Below, piece by piece: positions 34,441 to 46,463 of a stretch of DNA of 64,000 nt. Position 1 is the stretch's first letter, and the number at the start of each line of letters is the position of its first letter. A program made the translations under genes and the position numbers. A model generated the notes under the pieces. It was not told where the DNA came from, did not search any database, and saw only the letters and a list, made by a program, of their open reading frames with translations. This stretch comes from Bedellia somnulentella. Lineage: Eukaryota > Arthropoda > Insecta > Lepidoptera > Bedelliidae. The stretch is taken from contig OY755177.1 in the NCBI GenBank assembly GCA_963576735.1, positions 7,192,001 to 7,256,000 on the forward strand, read 5' to 3'.

Positions 34441-35514
34441 GGTGTAGTTCTATTAACATTATATCTTTTTAAATAGCATAACCTTTCCACTTACAGTATA
34501 AGGGAAAATCGTGAATACAAAAGCCCTGGTAAATCACTCAAGCATTTAAGCTAAGATGGCGGCCATAATTTTGTTTTTAATGTGTAACATTTCAGAATTA
34601 TTATTTCAGGAACAATGTGTTTATATTTCATGTATTTTCTTTTCTCAGAATACATGTTTTTGATACTATGTGATTGATCTCAAGGATATATATTTTATCC
34701 GTAATATAACAAAGTGGTTATTCGAACTTTCCCGGTTAGCTGTAATATCAATGTCATTTTGTATCTGTGCTGCTTTGATTGTTTCAACGTCTCAATCTCA
34801 TCTCTCTAATAGTCCGTTCTGAGAAATTCCATCAGGGTTGGGAAGCCCGTTTATCGAGTTTATATTAATATAAAATGTAATCACAATGCTAACTACCCAT
34901 GCTTCAAGAGACCAGTAAGTAATACAATTCTTATAAATAAGGAAATAAAAGACGTCTATTTTTTAGCAACACTCGTATACGAGTTAGGACTATTTGATTC
35001 CCTAAGGGCAAATAAGAAACGGCTCAGTAAATGTCAGTTTGCTTGTAACACCAAAACAGGCAGTTTTTCTGCCGCTCCTCCCTGTGATTGTGAAAGGACT
35101 TACAGTATACATGTTACTATTAACATGCAGGAAACATAAAATACCAACAACTTAAAATTCAGAAACTAACTTTATCTAAAACCGTATTCTAAAACTGATT
35201 GCAGTCTAAAATCACTTTGCGAATAATGGAAGCAAATGCAAACTGAACAGTCAATAAAGTTCGAACAGACAATTACCATCTGGACGGGAACTAACAGAAA
35301 TCTAATTCGAGGTAGTTCTAATGACAGTTGGTTAGAGAACAAAATGGAGGTTATTTCGATTGAATGGGTATTTAGTTTGCCGGACACGCGCCGTGGTTGC
35401 GCGGGTAACGGTCCGTCATGGCGAAGCGACTATACTGTTCAACCGAGTCTGTTGGCCAGCACTATCGTTCTTTATCTTTACTATGGTACTTAGTACTACG
35501 AGGACTTAGCTAAA
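34441..35514. other. No recognised feature
   Basis: A less AT-rich patch at 35330-35480 is open on the + strand (35236-35493), but I recognise no domain or splice sites. Confidence 0.5.
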
Positions 35515-35630
35515 TAATAATAAAACTCCTTATTGCACATCACAAAAAAAAACGGTACAAAAGCCAAAGTACAACTGACGGTCTTATCACTAAGAGCGAT
35601 CTCTTCCAGACAACCCATGAATGGAAAGAT
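35515..35630 (-). mobile_element. Repeat E copy 3, worn
   Basis: cggtcttatcactaagagcg then atctcttccagacaaccc match the other two copies. Confidence 0.6.
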
Positions 35631-36365
35631 TTGCTGGATTAAAAACATGTTCGGTAGATAAGAGAAGAAACGAAAAATGTCAATATCCGTAAGTGGTTCA
35701 GGGTTCAGTATATTTCCACTGATTTAAGGGAAGCAAATGTATGAGAAACAATAAATTGTCAGAACATTGAATCAACCAATCAGGGTGTAGGGGCAACGCA
35801 TTTTGTCAATTTTTCTAGCGGAATTTATGTATAAATTTTTGTACTGAACTATATTTGGTTTCCTTACGTCCTCTATAATCTTTACTTCAATTTCCCGTGT
35901 ATGATAACTTAGCAGTGGTCCACCCTGGCTTTGCAAGGATAGCATACGATTACTGCTCACTATGATATTTAGCATGGTGTTATTGACCCTATGTTTTAGC
36001 TAAAGTTTAAAGCAATATATTGGTATTAAAAATATATTTAATAGTTTTCAAGCCTTTTCATTGCAGACAAAGCAACAGAGAAACAAACTTTTACGGTTTA
36101 TAATAAATATATACAAACTTGAGGCAAGAAAACAATAAGATGATAATCAGAGTAAAATATAGTCGTCGAAGTTAAAATAAGGTGGTAATTCGGCATCTGC
36201 ATCATTAACTTTCATTAATCTTCATATTGATGATCAGCCACCTTTAAGAATAGAATTATTATACAGATATAAGTAGTAAGCGTAGCAAGTAATCAATTTC
36301 ATTTATTTTTAATCACATATCCTGCTACTTGTACCTCTTAATACAAGCGCCAAAATTGAACCAGC
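35631..36365. other. No recognised feature
   Basis: AT-rich, nothing matched. Confidence 0.55.
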
Positions 36366-36504
36366 AGAGCAAGCACGAGCACTAATTAATCGACACGATA
36401 ACGGTTTAAATGAGATGGCAGTATACGATACTAAGTAAGTGCGTAAGAGATGGCTGCTTTATCCCACGCGATACCTAGTTTAAACTCGGCTCGTGCTTGC
36501 CCTT
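36366..36504. mobile_element. MITE, family F copy 3
   Basis: gcaagcacgagc at 36369-36380 and gctcgtgcttgc at 36489-36500 enclose the family F interior. Confidence 0.8.
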
Positions 36505-36902
36505 TAGCTAAATAAAGGTTTACATGGACTGATAACTGACACTCAACTCAACCGAAAAACAGATGTATATAAATATAATTTCAAACCAAAAACGACCTTA
36601 AAAATTTCTACTAACCTTTTATAATATTGAAAGAAATTCAATATTGTGCTGAAATTGCAGTCTAAAGCATGACTGGTATGCCCGGTGAGCTCGTTTGACC
36701 AACTTTTTCCCGGTCGTAAATATGTTTTATTATTAAAACATTTTTTTAATGGCGAGAACTACTTTTTTATTCTATAAAGGTTTCTCATCAAACTTCAAGT
36801 ATTTTTTTAAAGGTAGACAACTTTAAGTAATATAGTTACTGGTTACACGAGTCCGTATAATATATTTATATTCACTTGTAGTATTCGTTATATATTTTCT
36901 TA
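36505..36902. other. No recognised feature
   Basis: AT-rich, nothing matched. Confidence 0.55.
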
Positions 36903-37207
36903 AAATTCGGGCCTACACCAATTTGTCTTTTCTAAAGACATATGTGTGGTTTATTAATCACGGTTGTTAACGGTGAGGAAAACATCGTGAGGAAACCCAC
37001 ATGGATGGGTATACTTAGTTATGTGACAGTGTATTTGGACAAAAGGGCGATAGGCCTGCCCTCTATCACGTGAGTACACTGTCTATGCAAAACGTGGGTA
37101 CTCTGAACACCAGGTGACAAAGTCACGTGATGTTCAGAAGTATTAGTACCTCTGCCAACCCCTTCGGGGATATTCGGCATGAACGTTTATGTTATGTTAT
37201 GTTTATG
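36903..37207 (+). mobile_element. SINE-B copy, head missing
   Basis: Begins at attcgggcctacaccaattt just after the B-box, complete to the (TTATG)n tail. Confidence 0.85.
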
Positions 37208-37290
37208 TTATTTAAAATGGTAGAAATAAAGTATCGTTGGTGACGGATCTCCAATCACATCGTCCAGAAACCACTTTAATAAATTTCTTC
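37208..37290 (-). mobile_element. SINE-A piece following SINE-B
   Basis: aaatggtagaaataaagtat, ggatctccaatcacatcgtc: the same SINE-A segment and the same junction as at 38064-38157. Confidence 0.8.
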
Positions 37291-37587
37291 GCTTAATTCC
37301 GCTAAATAATACCTGCAGTCTTCATGCAACATGCACTGTGCACCGCCCGCCCTCCCACTTACAAGAAATCGAAAAGCAGACAATGCACCACACACACACC
37401 CGCAAGCGAAAACCACAGGCAACCACAAACATGCACTTAAACTATAGATAATAGAAACCCAAATTAATTAAAAATCAATCAATAGGAAAAGGAAGTAATT
37501 TTGCACTCGCAGCTTACTCAGCCATATCTTATTATAACAACTTCATACAACCAAGCTCGAGTTACTTCATACTACAAAATACATACA

Positions 37588-37690
37588 CACACAAACATAT
37601 GGCTAATAATACAAAAAAAGGGTAGCCTGAGCTCCAGAGCTGGAACCTCCTGAGCTACGTTTGGAAGTTGACAGGGTAAAAGATAATAGA
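37588..37690 (-). mobile_element. SINE-A, tail part, interrupted by SINE-B
   Basis: atatggctaataatac, agggtagcctgagctcc, ctgagctacgtttggaagtt; broken at 37691 by a SINE-B, resumes at 38064 and again at 38479. Confidence 0.75.
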
Positions 37691-38063
37691 CGACGTGATA
37701 GCTCAATGGGTAGAACACCGGTTAACGTACAAGCGACTAGCGTTCAAATCCTGGGTCGGGCCTACACCAATTTGTCTTTTTTAAAGACATATGTGTGGTT
37801 ACTTTATCACGGTTGTTAACGGTGAGGGAAAACATCGTGAGGAAACCCACATGGCTGAGTTTTACTTAGTCATGTGACCGTGTATTCGTACAAAACGGCG
37901 ATAGGCCTGACCCCTATCACGTGAGTACACTGTCCATGCAAAACGAGGGTACTCTGAACGCCAGGGGGCAATGTCACGTGATGTTCAGAAATATTAGTAC
38001 CTCTCCCAACCCCTTCGTAGATATTCGGCGTGAACGTTTATGTTATATGTTATGTTATGTTAT
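37691..38063 (+). mobile_element. SINE-B inserted in SINE-A
   Basis: Full head-to-tail copy (gtgatagctcaatgggtaga, GCGTTCAAATCC, tail (TTATG)n) lying inside a minus-strand SINE-A. Confidence 0.85.
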
Positions 38064-38157
38064 TTAAAATGGTAGAAATAAAGTATTGTTGGTGACGGAT
38101 CTCCCATCACATCGTCCAGAAACCACTTTAAAAGCCCCAATACGCTTAGACGCTTCT
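38064..38157 (-). mobile_element. SINE-A, middle part
   Basis: gtagaaataaagtattgttg to aagccccaatacgcttagac; interrupted again at 38158. Confidence 0.75.
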
Positions 38158-38478
38158 TAAGAAAAGAAAAAAGAAAAGAATATTTTTATTTAGCACACAT
38201 ATACAGAATTCATACAATAATTTAAAGAAATTGTTTCGCTGAATTGGGCCCACAATCAGTAATTTCTGATTTGTGTATAAGTATACACAAAATCAGAACT
38301 GGTTTTCATTATGAGCCCTACATGGTGATGACAGTACGTCAGCAGCTATTTATATAAACTAGAAAATTAAAAACAAGTTAGAACAACCAAACAAACAAAC
38401 ATATTTTCACTTATTACTGAGTCAATAATTATCAAAATTTTGAATAAAAAATAAAAAAAAAACCCTACTAAGACTAAG
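38158..38478 (-). mobile_element. Probable LINE 3'-end insertion in SINE-A
   Basis: Starts with an A/G-rich tail (aaaagaaaaaagaaaagaat) and contains atttttatttagcacaca, like a reversed 3' UTR with poly(A). taaga on both sides may be a short duplication. No coding part. Confidence 0.45.
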
Positions 38479-38540
38479 ATTACGATCACGCATGGGTAGA
38501 AATAGTGTAATACTATTCTAAGCCGACACTACACCGCCAT
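38479..38540 (-). mobile_element. SINE-A, head part
   Basis: attacgatcacgcatgggta to aagccgacactacaccgcc completes the copy begun at 37588. Confidence 0.75.
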
Positions 38541-40009
38541 CATTTTATCAGTAATATGTTATATTAATCAAAATTTAAGTGCTAATACGTTTTCGAAAAT
38601 TAATTAGTACTGTGACTGAGAGCACTTATTTCGGGAGCAATTAGGTTAGTAACGACTCGACAGCTGCTCATATTTCCTAATAAAATGTTTATGGACTAAT
38701 AAATTTAGATAGTTTCATGAAATGGAATTTGGCTATCACTATTTAATGTTTATTTTATGTTACAATACAAATGACACAAAATAATTCAATTAAATTCTTA
38801 CAAACGTAAGAATATAACTACGTACCTGACCAACTCACTTTACTATTGTTTCATCTTTGTTCAGGATCAAATTCGTATAAATTATAAACAAAACACAATT
38901 ATTATAAAGTTGTCCAGGTAGTTAACCATTATTTATTACTAACTAACTTAGTCGCACTGTCATTCGGAATTTGAATACAATTTTAATAAACACACACATT
39001 TGTGATTTTTCATTTTCACCATGTCTCTCACATATGGATAGGCCTCAGTCGTCGCGTTTTCGATATAGAATATATGTTGTGCAGGTGTTTAGTATACGCA
39101 GTACTTACTGTTTATTCAAATGTTGCTCAGTATTTCCTTTGTAAATGCAATGCAATACAAAAAATTGATTACTTTTGATGATGGCACTACGTCATATAGC
39201 ATTTCAATATAAAGGTGACTCAACGACATATTAATTGACTTTCTGACTGATTGCAATAAGCTCATGTGAGGCGGCGTACATCGTGCATCAGGTTTATTTT
39301 CTATTTTTCCTTTTTATAATTTCGTATCTCTTGTATGGTATTCACAAGCCTTTTGCGATTTTATACGTGATTAATAATAATATAGACTCAACTTATAATG
39401 CTCATTTCATAAATAAATTATTTTTAAAGGGTTGATCGTTATCGTTTCTTCTTTGATTGGTCCGAGTTTAAGGCGGTTTCTTTTGAATAATTTAAATTTA
39501 TCTTTACTTACATAAAATACACAGCTGGCTTTCTTAATTAAAAGTAATTTCACAACACTCTCGCATGTTGATTTCTATTTAATCACCGTTCGTCGAACAT
39601 TTAGTAGAATCTTGAAGAGAAATATATCTCGGAGATGAAGTAAATAAAGATCTATTTAAACTCGTAGTTGATTCCGGCAAACTTTTCTATTGTCACGTGG
39701 CCTCAGGGTTCGTGCTGCAGGAATTGTTGACAAGGAAAGAGTTCAAAGACTGGCTTTAACAATCGCTTTTTGCGCTTAAATGCTCTTTGTCTTTACACTC
39801 CCCTTTCTTTAATAGTTCATAGTCGATTGAAACTTTTTAATGAAAAACTATACATTCAAGTATTTTAATGAATAAGGGAATAAGAAAAACATTGTGCCGC
39901 AATTATAGTGATTGTGTTCACAGAACGAACAAGTTAAAGTTACGAAGCTTGGCTTTGTCACGAGTATATTCAAAGTTCGTGAAAATAATTCAAATATGTT
40001 TTGTTTCAG
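38541..40009. other. Upstream of exon with start codon; no recognised feature
   Basis: Low in repeats compared with its surroundings. If the 40010 exon is the first exon, this stretch would contain the promoter, but I see no clear TATA or initiator that I would defend. Confidence 0.4.
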
Positions 40010-40232
40010 ATACAGAGAGAGAAATTGCTGCATAAAAGGTGTCGTCGACGTTGCTGCACATTAATTAATATTAATGAAAGTGATATGTTCCCGGAGGCAC
40101 CGACTGCGGATTCCCAAATGAAGCGGCGCAGACTAAAAACACTACAATATATTCATTACTTTGATTTGTAAATGACAACAATGTTTGGTTCGATATGTCA
40201 CTGGATTTTTCTAGCAGGATGGATTGCTATAG
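40010..40232 (+). CDS. Cad96Ca: Cadherin receptor kinase, exon with start codon and signal peptide
   Basis: ATG at 40172 opens a 20-codon signal-peptide-like frame (MTTMFGSICHWIFLAGWIAI) ending at donor ATAG|gtaatc (40232/40233), phase 1. The next exon at 54993 starts with exactly the two bases (TA) needed to finish the codon as Val, giving a signal peptide followed at once by SPQGPSG. An in-frame TAA directly precedes the ATG, so coding cannot start further up; the second ATG (40181) has a better A at -3. An acceptor-like tttgtttcag|atacag at 40009 suggests a 5' UTR exon from 40010. The 5' part is UTR; coding is 40172-40232. Confidence 0.6.
40085..40171 (+). promoter_or_regulatory. Upstream ORFs ending at the start codon
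   Basis: A frame from ATG 40085 (second ATG 40118) runs to TAA 40169-40171, immediately before ATG 40172. An overlapping uORF runs 40074-40121 in another frame. Such uORFs usually lower translation of the main frame; whether this region is transcribed is inferred. Confidence 0.35.
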
Positions 40233-42049
40233 GTAATCGTCTTCTTAAATTTCTTTATGTTTAAAATCAAAATGAAAACTATGGTCTTAAATAAACATAC
40301 ATTAAGTAAACAAATTATTTCTTAAAAACTTATGTCACTTCTAATATTTAGGAAATATTCTACATTAATGCCGCTAAAAAGTAACACTAAAGTAGTAATG
40401 TAATAAAAAGTTTTCATTGAAACTATTTACATTCCTGTGCGCGGAGACAACGTTCCTAGAAAATAATTGCATTCCCTTTTGTATTACAAAACTCACTCTT
40501 TAGACTAAAATATGTACATGCATTTGAGATCCCTATATTCCGCCAAACACATCGAAACCCAATAAAAAAAATTAATATTCATAATAAAAAAGATAGGTTA
40601 AGTTTGTAAGAATGCTATTTTAATTTATAAAACAAAAGGGTTATTAAAAATTAAGCGAGTCTTTACAGAACCGAGTTCCGAGAAACAGACTGTGGAAAGG
40701 GCAAAATTTTATTCGTCAGAATTTGCGTATCATTAATTTAATTAAATAATAGTTTTTATATGCGTTTATAAAAACATTTAAGATAAAAAAAGTAAATACG
40801 CTACATTGCTTTTTATTCTACGATATTTATCAAAGCGAATAATTAATCAAATAAGAACAATACTTGATTTAAATGAATTTATTCTTTGATGCTATTATTA
40901 TTTGGTTCAAAATACCGCACAACTCAATTGCAGGTCGTTGTTAACGATGAGATCAAAGCTTTATTTGAATAAATGCGGTCTATTTTTGGGTTTTCATAAA
41001 ATGTAATTCAAGTAAATCGTATTTAGATCTGATTTAAAATGTTTGAGAAAGTGCCTTTTTTTCAACTCATAGGTAAGCGAAATTATTTTAATGTACTGGA
41101 GTTGTTGTTGTTATTATGGTATCGTGGATAAAAATATAATAAATCAAGATGGCTTATTCACAATTATGGAATTACTTATTCAGAAAAATACATAGCGATA
41201 AATATATAAGATGAACTGAAAACCTTCCTGTCGATTCTATCAATCGGGCAGTACAAAAATCTTAAACATCCTCTTCAACATCTAAAAAGAAAAAGATTAC
41301 CAATCTGGCTAGAAGAATGATCCAAATCAAAACTTTTAACATTATATGCGACCAATTTATAGTTACTGTAGCTTCTAATGAAAAGTAAATGTTTGTTTAA
41401 TAGCAGTAGATAACAACTGAAATTCAAGTATACTTTAATTGATTAAATTTGAGTCAAAAAAAATTTTTTGGTGATCTAATTTAGTTATAGTTTCATAATG
41501 CATCTTTCTCATTAATATTATGTAATTTGATTTACGCATAAATGTTACGAAGTATGACCTACAAACGTGACCAATATGCGACAAAGTTTCACACTAGTTT
41601 TCCTTTGTTAGTTCATCTGTTAGATTAGGTATTAGATGTTCTTAGAAGATACCAGGAGACAAGGGGTCAACAGCTAGTATCCCGTTCTGTGCAAATCGAC
41701 AGGCAGGACTAACTAGGAGAACCGGCTCGTGCGTAAGACTGCACACTCCTATGCAACCACACACATGTAGGAGGTCCCCCTATGAATCCTACTGCTATTT
41801 CACTCACTCTCGCGTAATACTAATGAATTAGAAAAGGACGAAGCTCTGCAGTCAGAGTCCTTTTGCTTGAATCAAAAACAGGTGTCGTAATACTAGTGTG
41901 ATATGGTCGGCACAGGTGTATTAGGAGAGCAGGGAATACGAGCATTAGAGGACAGTACACATCATCTAATCGAAATAGCTTAAATGGTTCTTTATTGCAT
42001 TTTTGACAGATCACAGACTTTTAAACTGAGTACATTAACAATGAATTCT
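40233..42049. other. Intron 1, left part; no recognised feature
   Basis: AT-rich sequence without matched repeats, starting at the gtaatc donor. Confidence 0.5.
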
Positions 42050-42240
42050 CAACTCATCGACCACGCCGTATATGACCGAAAGGTTGGCAGAGTTACTAAT
42101 ACTACGGTACATCATGTGACATTTTGGTTACTTGGTGTTTGAAGTACCCACGTTTTGCTGGGCCAGTACACTCACGTAATTTATTAGATGACTAAAGTAC
42201 TAGTAAGTAGTAAGGTACTAGTCAGCGATGTGGGTTTCCT
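42050..42240 (-). mobile_element. Old SINE-B, tail half
   Basis: accgaaaggttggcagagtt and agtacccacgttttgctggg identify it; the head is lost. Confidence 0.6.
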
Positions 42241-42419
42241 AACCGATAACAATTTGATAAATCTATGACTTAAAATATTTTGATTTTAAGTTTTTGTGAC
42301 ACTATTCAGTCTTGAATATGATACTACTTATTTACATCCTCTAAATACCAATTTATTAGGTGAGAAATCCTGACTAAGTAACACAGTGTCCCTATTAAAA
42401 CTAAAGATAATTGACAATA

Positions 42420-42522
42420 GCTGTGTAGTGTCGGCTTAGAATAGCACTACCCCATTTCTTCCAACGGGTGTTCGTAAGAGGCGGCTAAAGGAATTGGGGT
42501 TTTTTAAGTGATTTTTGGTATA
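42420..42522 (+). mobile_element. SINE-A head part
   Basis: gctgtgtagtgtcggcttag to agtgatttttgg, then stops abruptly. Confidence 0.85.
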
Positions 42523-42822
42523 TCCATCTATATAGCCTTTATAGACAAAAACACATCTATAATGCGAGTATGTCTATTTTCACATAAAAAATTGTAGGTT
42601 TGCATGCCGTCTGCAATCTGCCTTTTAGACAACGTTCGGTTAATTTGTTAGGATGAAGCAATCAAAATGAAATAGTTCGTATTGTAATCAATGTCAATGT
42701 TACTTAGAACTTGTTTTTCTCTCATGTTTGACTGCATAGTTAACATGTTGTTAGAAACCTGTTTTATTAGTCAATTATATCCATCGATCTCAAAAGTTTG
42801 TCAGTATTATAAAACATTCATA

Positions 42823-43025
42823 CACATACATAAACTCACGGCTATAAATCCCTTAACGGGGCAGCCGGAGCTTTGGAATGAGAAATTCCTCAGCCACTTT
42901 TGGAAGTTGATTGGGGAAAAGATGGTAATGATAAATGTTTTTGGTGACGGGTCTCCAACCACATCGCCCAAAAATCACTTAATACCCTTAGTCGGCTCTT
43001 ACGATTACCCACGGGTGTCATAATA
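42823..43025 (-). mobile_element. SINE-A copy, head-truncated
   Basis: Tail cataaactcacggctataaa, hairpin cccttaacggggcagcc, ending at tacccacgggtgtc. Confidence 0.85.
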
Positions 43026-43045
43026 TTTTTCATCTTCTTCCCAAT

Positions 43046-43172
43046 AACTACCAATTCTGCCTACACAACTTTTATTTTACCATCTTTTCCCCATTGAATT
43101 TCTGATTCCGCAGCTCTGGATACCCCTTCTAGGGATTTATAGGTGTATGTATGTATATGTATGTATGTTGCA
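43046..43172 (+). mobile_element. SINE-A tail half
   Basis: accatcttttccccattgaa to taccccttctagggatttat and (TATG)n. Confidence 0.8.
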
Positions 43173-44203
43173 TATCTTGACAATGTATTACGACTATTTA
43201 CATTACTTAGAACATTTTGAAAGTGTGTGTACTATTTGTTGTCTAAGCAATCTCAACATTAATTATCTAAAGTGTTGCCACAATGAGTTGAGTGCTCAGT
43301 CCTTTACTATACTACTATTACTTATATAACTGGCTGTTTGCTATAAGTATCACTGCTATTCATTACCTTTTGTGAGAAGAAAAAGTGGTAAAACACTTTT
43401 TGTAATGTATATCAATATGACTAAATATATTTGAAAATAGTTGTAGTTTCTCTGTAAATGTTCTTTTTGGTATATTCTGATTACTTATAGATAATGAATT
43501 AAATTATTATTTAATTTAATTTGTGTCGCCTTGGCAATCATAGCTTTCATTCTCAGTTACCTATGACTCAATCAAATAAAAAAATGTGCAGGAGGAGATA
43601 GATTTTTCTTATGTGTAAATAGACCTCTCACAAATTATGTACGAATAGTGGCGACAGTTTTTCAATTAAAAAAATATCCTACTGATCATTTGTAATAGTC
43701 ATACATCAATCAGAGAATCGGGGTTATATTTGTACGCTCTAAATTTCTGACCAAAATTTGAATTCCGAAGACACGCATGTTTTTTTTTTAAAATCAATGA
43801 TGGGTAACATCAGTCGCACCTCGATCTGTAACATACGATCTATAGTCCCATATAATTTTAGAAGCACTTTTCTAGCTGAGATCTCTAGTATGTAGTCTCT
43901 TGCAATTTAGCTAAAATGGACTCTATTCCAAAGGCATTAAACTATATTGGTATATTTTGCAAAAGCAACTCCAACGTAGCTATTGCCGCCTGGTACCTAG
44001 GAGCTGTGACGGAGTTGCGCCGACACGTGATAGTAATTTTCTTAGTAGTTGGGTTTATTTGCGTCCAAGAGCAGGTCTAGGTTAGACGGACACTATAAAA
44101 GACTGTGATTTCAATATTAAAGAGTTGCAACACAGTAAAGTAAAATATAAGATGAAAAAAATAGCTCAATATAAGTTAGAAATATTTCACAGATTGATGA
44201 TAT
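43173..44203. other. No recognised feature
   Basis: AT-rich intron sequence. Confidence 0.55.
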
Positions 44204-44332
44204 CCATTTTGAAGATGTAATATAAGGCAGTAACCTCCTATAGGTTAGCTTACTTTTGATATAATTAAAACAACTATTGACTTTCGGATATTTAATGGCG
44301 TGTTATTGCATAGTTGTTTAAAGCTCGACGTT
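44204..44332 (+). repeat. Repeat D copy 1
   Basis: ccattttgaagatgtaatat through ttattgcatagttgttt; the same ~120 bp lies at 46533-46650 inside an RTE fragment. Confidence 0.75.
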
Positions 44333-44386
44333 TTGAAAACTGTTCGGTTATCATGGTCACGGGAAGAGTGAGGTACCCCTGTAAAC

Positions 44387-44803
44387 ACCCGAGGTCGCGG
44401 GTTCGATTCCCGCCTGTGTCGAAATTTTTCTTTCCTTTATTTATTCTTTATTTATTAGTAATAATCCCCACATGAGATTTTCATGAACAAAAAGATTTAA
44501 ATTATGTGATAGTTAGGCGTTTTCAACATTTGCATTCTATCTGAAAAGGTAGACAAGTGGCCTTCCGATTAGTAAAAATTCGGAGGTAGGAAACGCAAAC
44601 ACTACTTAAACGTGTAAAAGAAATAAAGGATTTCGCGCTGGCAGCCATTGACACGGTAGCTCAATGGCAGAGCGACGGAGGCGTATACCCGAGGTCGCGG
44701 GTTCGATCCCCGCCTGTGTCGAAATTTTTCTTTCCTTTATTTTTTTTTATTTATTAGTAATAATCCCCACATGAGGTTTTCATGAACAAAAAGATTTAAA
44801 AAA
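44387..44803 (+). repeat. Repeat C tandem array
   Basis: Three consecutive pieces: the end of a unit (44387-44456), a whole unit (44457-44755) and the start of another (44756-44803), with a period of 299-300 bp. The array is cut at about 44803 by the CGACTAGTCG element. Confidence 0.9.
44650..44721 (+). tRNA. tRNA-like cloverleaf in repeat C array
   Basis: GACACGG acceptor with CTGTGTC, GCTC/GAGC D stem, GCGGG/CCCGC T stem with loop TTCGATC. The anticodon stem is weakened (acgga vs cccga), loop GCGTATA. A partial copy (T arm and acceptor only) lies at 44387-44421. Confidence 0.4.
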
Positions 44804-45186
44804 GAGTGAGGCCGATTAGTCGGTTGTAATAAGACCGACTAGTCGGCCGACTAGTCGGCTAAGCCGATTACGGTTTCGGGGATAATTATGTTTTCTTTAC
44901 AAGCAAGTAATTTTAAAAACTGATTACCAATGGAAAGATTTCTTTACATTTTTTAATGTATAAGACTGGTTGATTATAAAATAAAAAAATAATATATAAT
45001 CAAGGTTTGTATTTTTATTTCATGTAGTTCCCCGCATTCATATTATTGAGAAATACATACTACAATACAACGTAAGAAGCCGGATAGTCGACTTTGCCGA
45101 TTAGTCGCCGACTAATCGACGACTACAATAGTGGCCGGATAGGCGGCTTTACCGACTAGTCGCCGACTAGTCGGGACATCTCTAGT
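44804..45186. mobile_element. CGACTAGTCG-rich element, hAT-like MITE candidate
   Basis: Both ends are built of overlapping ccgactagtcgg palindromes; the right end is gtcgggacatctctag and the left gagtgaggccgattagtcgg, loosely inverted. The interior is AT-rich and non-coding. tagagatgtccc ends recall hAT elements, but no 8-bp duplication is visible. Confidence 0.5.
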
Positions 45187-46463
45187 TATTTGTCATTTTA
45201 CTTATTATTAATACTAACTACCTTCACAAAATTTAAGTTACATTTGCATTTAATATATGCTAAGTACAGAAAGAGCTAATGTTATCTGGAGTCTTGCTAG
45301 TGTTCCTTCCTTGCTTGTTTGTGCTTATGAAATTTAATAGTTGTTTTAAAAGCATTTCATAAAATCATGACTATGGAGAATATTAAAGGAAAACCTTTAA
45401 TAAAACTTTTCTAGTATGTGATCTGTTTTTATACAGCACAACAAATATAAACAGAACACTATTTTAAAAACTCTAACTCACACGTTTTAACGTTTAAAAT
45501 AAATTTAATTTTGGAAGAATAAATTCAAAATAGAACACAAGTCTCTAACCAGGATCAAAATAGTAGGTCACAACCTTGTAATATCTATGACTTTTTCTTC
45601 ATATGGCAGCAAACTGACAGTAAACTGGTTTTAGCGCTGCCGGAATGTCTAGACGAGAGACAATGTGAGCTAATAACTACGGTGAGCTAAAATAAAAATG
45701 AAGGAAAAATATTGCAAGATATTGTTTATGTCAAGATGCAATTTGTTTATTATTATTCCATCCAATATAGCATTGAAACTTTGATATTCAAGTGCCGACA
45801 CATTGAAAGACTTATCTAGTTAAAATAATTAAAAAATCTATAATAAGACTAGGCACGTTGTCACAAAATACTGGCCATTAACGCTCAAAGTTAAAGTTTT
45901 TGGAGTTGCTGCCACGAACCATTATGAACTGAGCTGACGTACTATACTGTTCTGAAGTGGAAGTTCATTTAATAAAATTTTCATGATGCAGAGGGTTCCA
46001 AGCTATTAAAAATAAAGGTTATTTAATTAATTAATATTTATATTCTCAACTACCGCATCTTCAGTTAAAATTAATTCTACTTCACTAAGATATTGATCGA
46101 AGTGTCTTTCTTTACGCCATACTTCATTAAGGTCTTTCTAACATACTTTGCATGAGAAAATATCGTAGTTACTAGAGTTTTAACAGTTATGTTAACTTTG
46201 TCATAGTAACCTCAAAGTTGAATGCAATTATAAAGAGAAAATTGGATAAGAAACTTGTGGTGTACGAGCTGCATTCTTACCGTACTTTATAATTAACTTC
46301 ATGAAAACTTTGGATAACTAACGTCACGTTTTTCATTTAAGAAATTAGAAAACCATTACTTCGTTTACCTCCGCCCTGGATTCAAACAGCAAACCTTTTG
46401 ATAGTTCGGTGCAATATAAAATTTACAATAATATTAACAAAAGTAAGTATGAATAATTAAATT
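45187..46463. other. No recognised feature
   Basis: AT-rich intron sequence. Confidence 0.55.

Noticed and set aside
34740..35490. Possible gene in a less AT-rich patch (35236-35493 frame)
   Set aside because: No domain, no splice pattern and no start context; left unannotated.
42691..43023. 110-codon plus-strand frame
   Set aside because: Its second half is a reversed SINE-A (ending FGDGSPTTSPKN), as is the 53476-53826 frame; chance reading through a repeat.
44387..44803. CRISPR-like or satellite array
   Set aside because: Only one complete period of ~300 bp, no short repeats with spacers; a eukaryotic dispersed repeat explains it.
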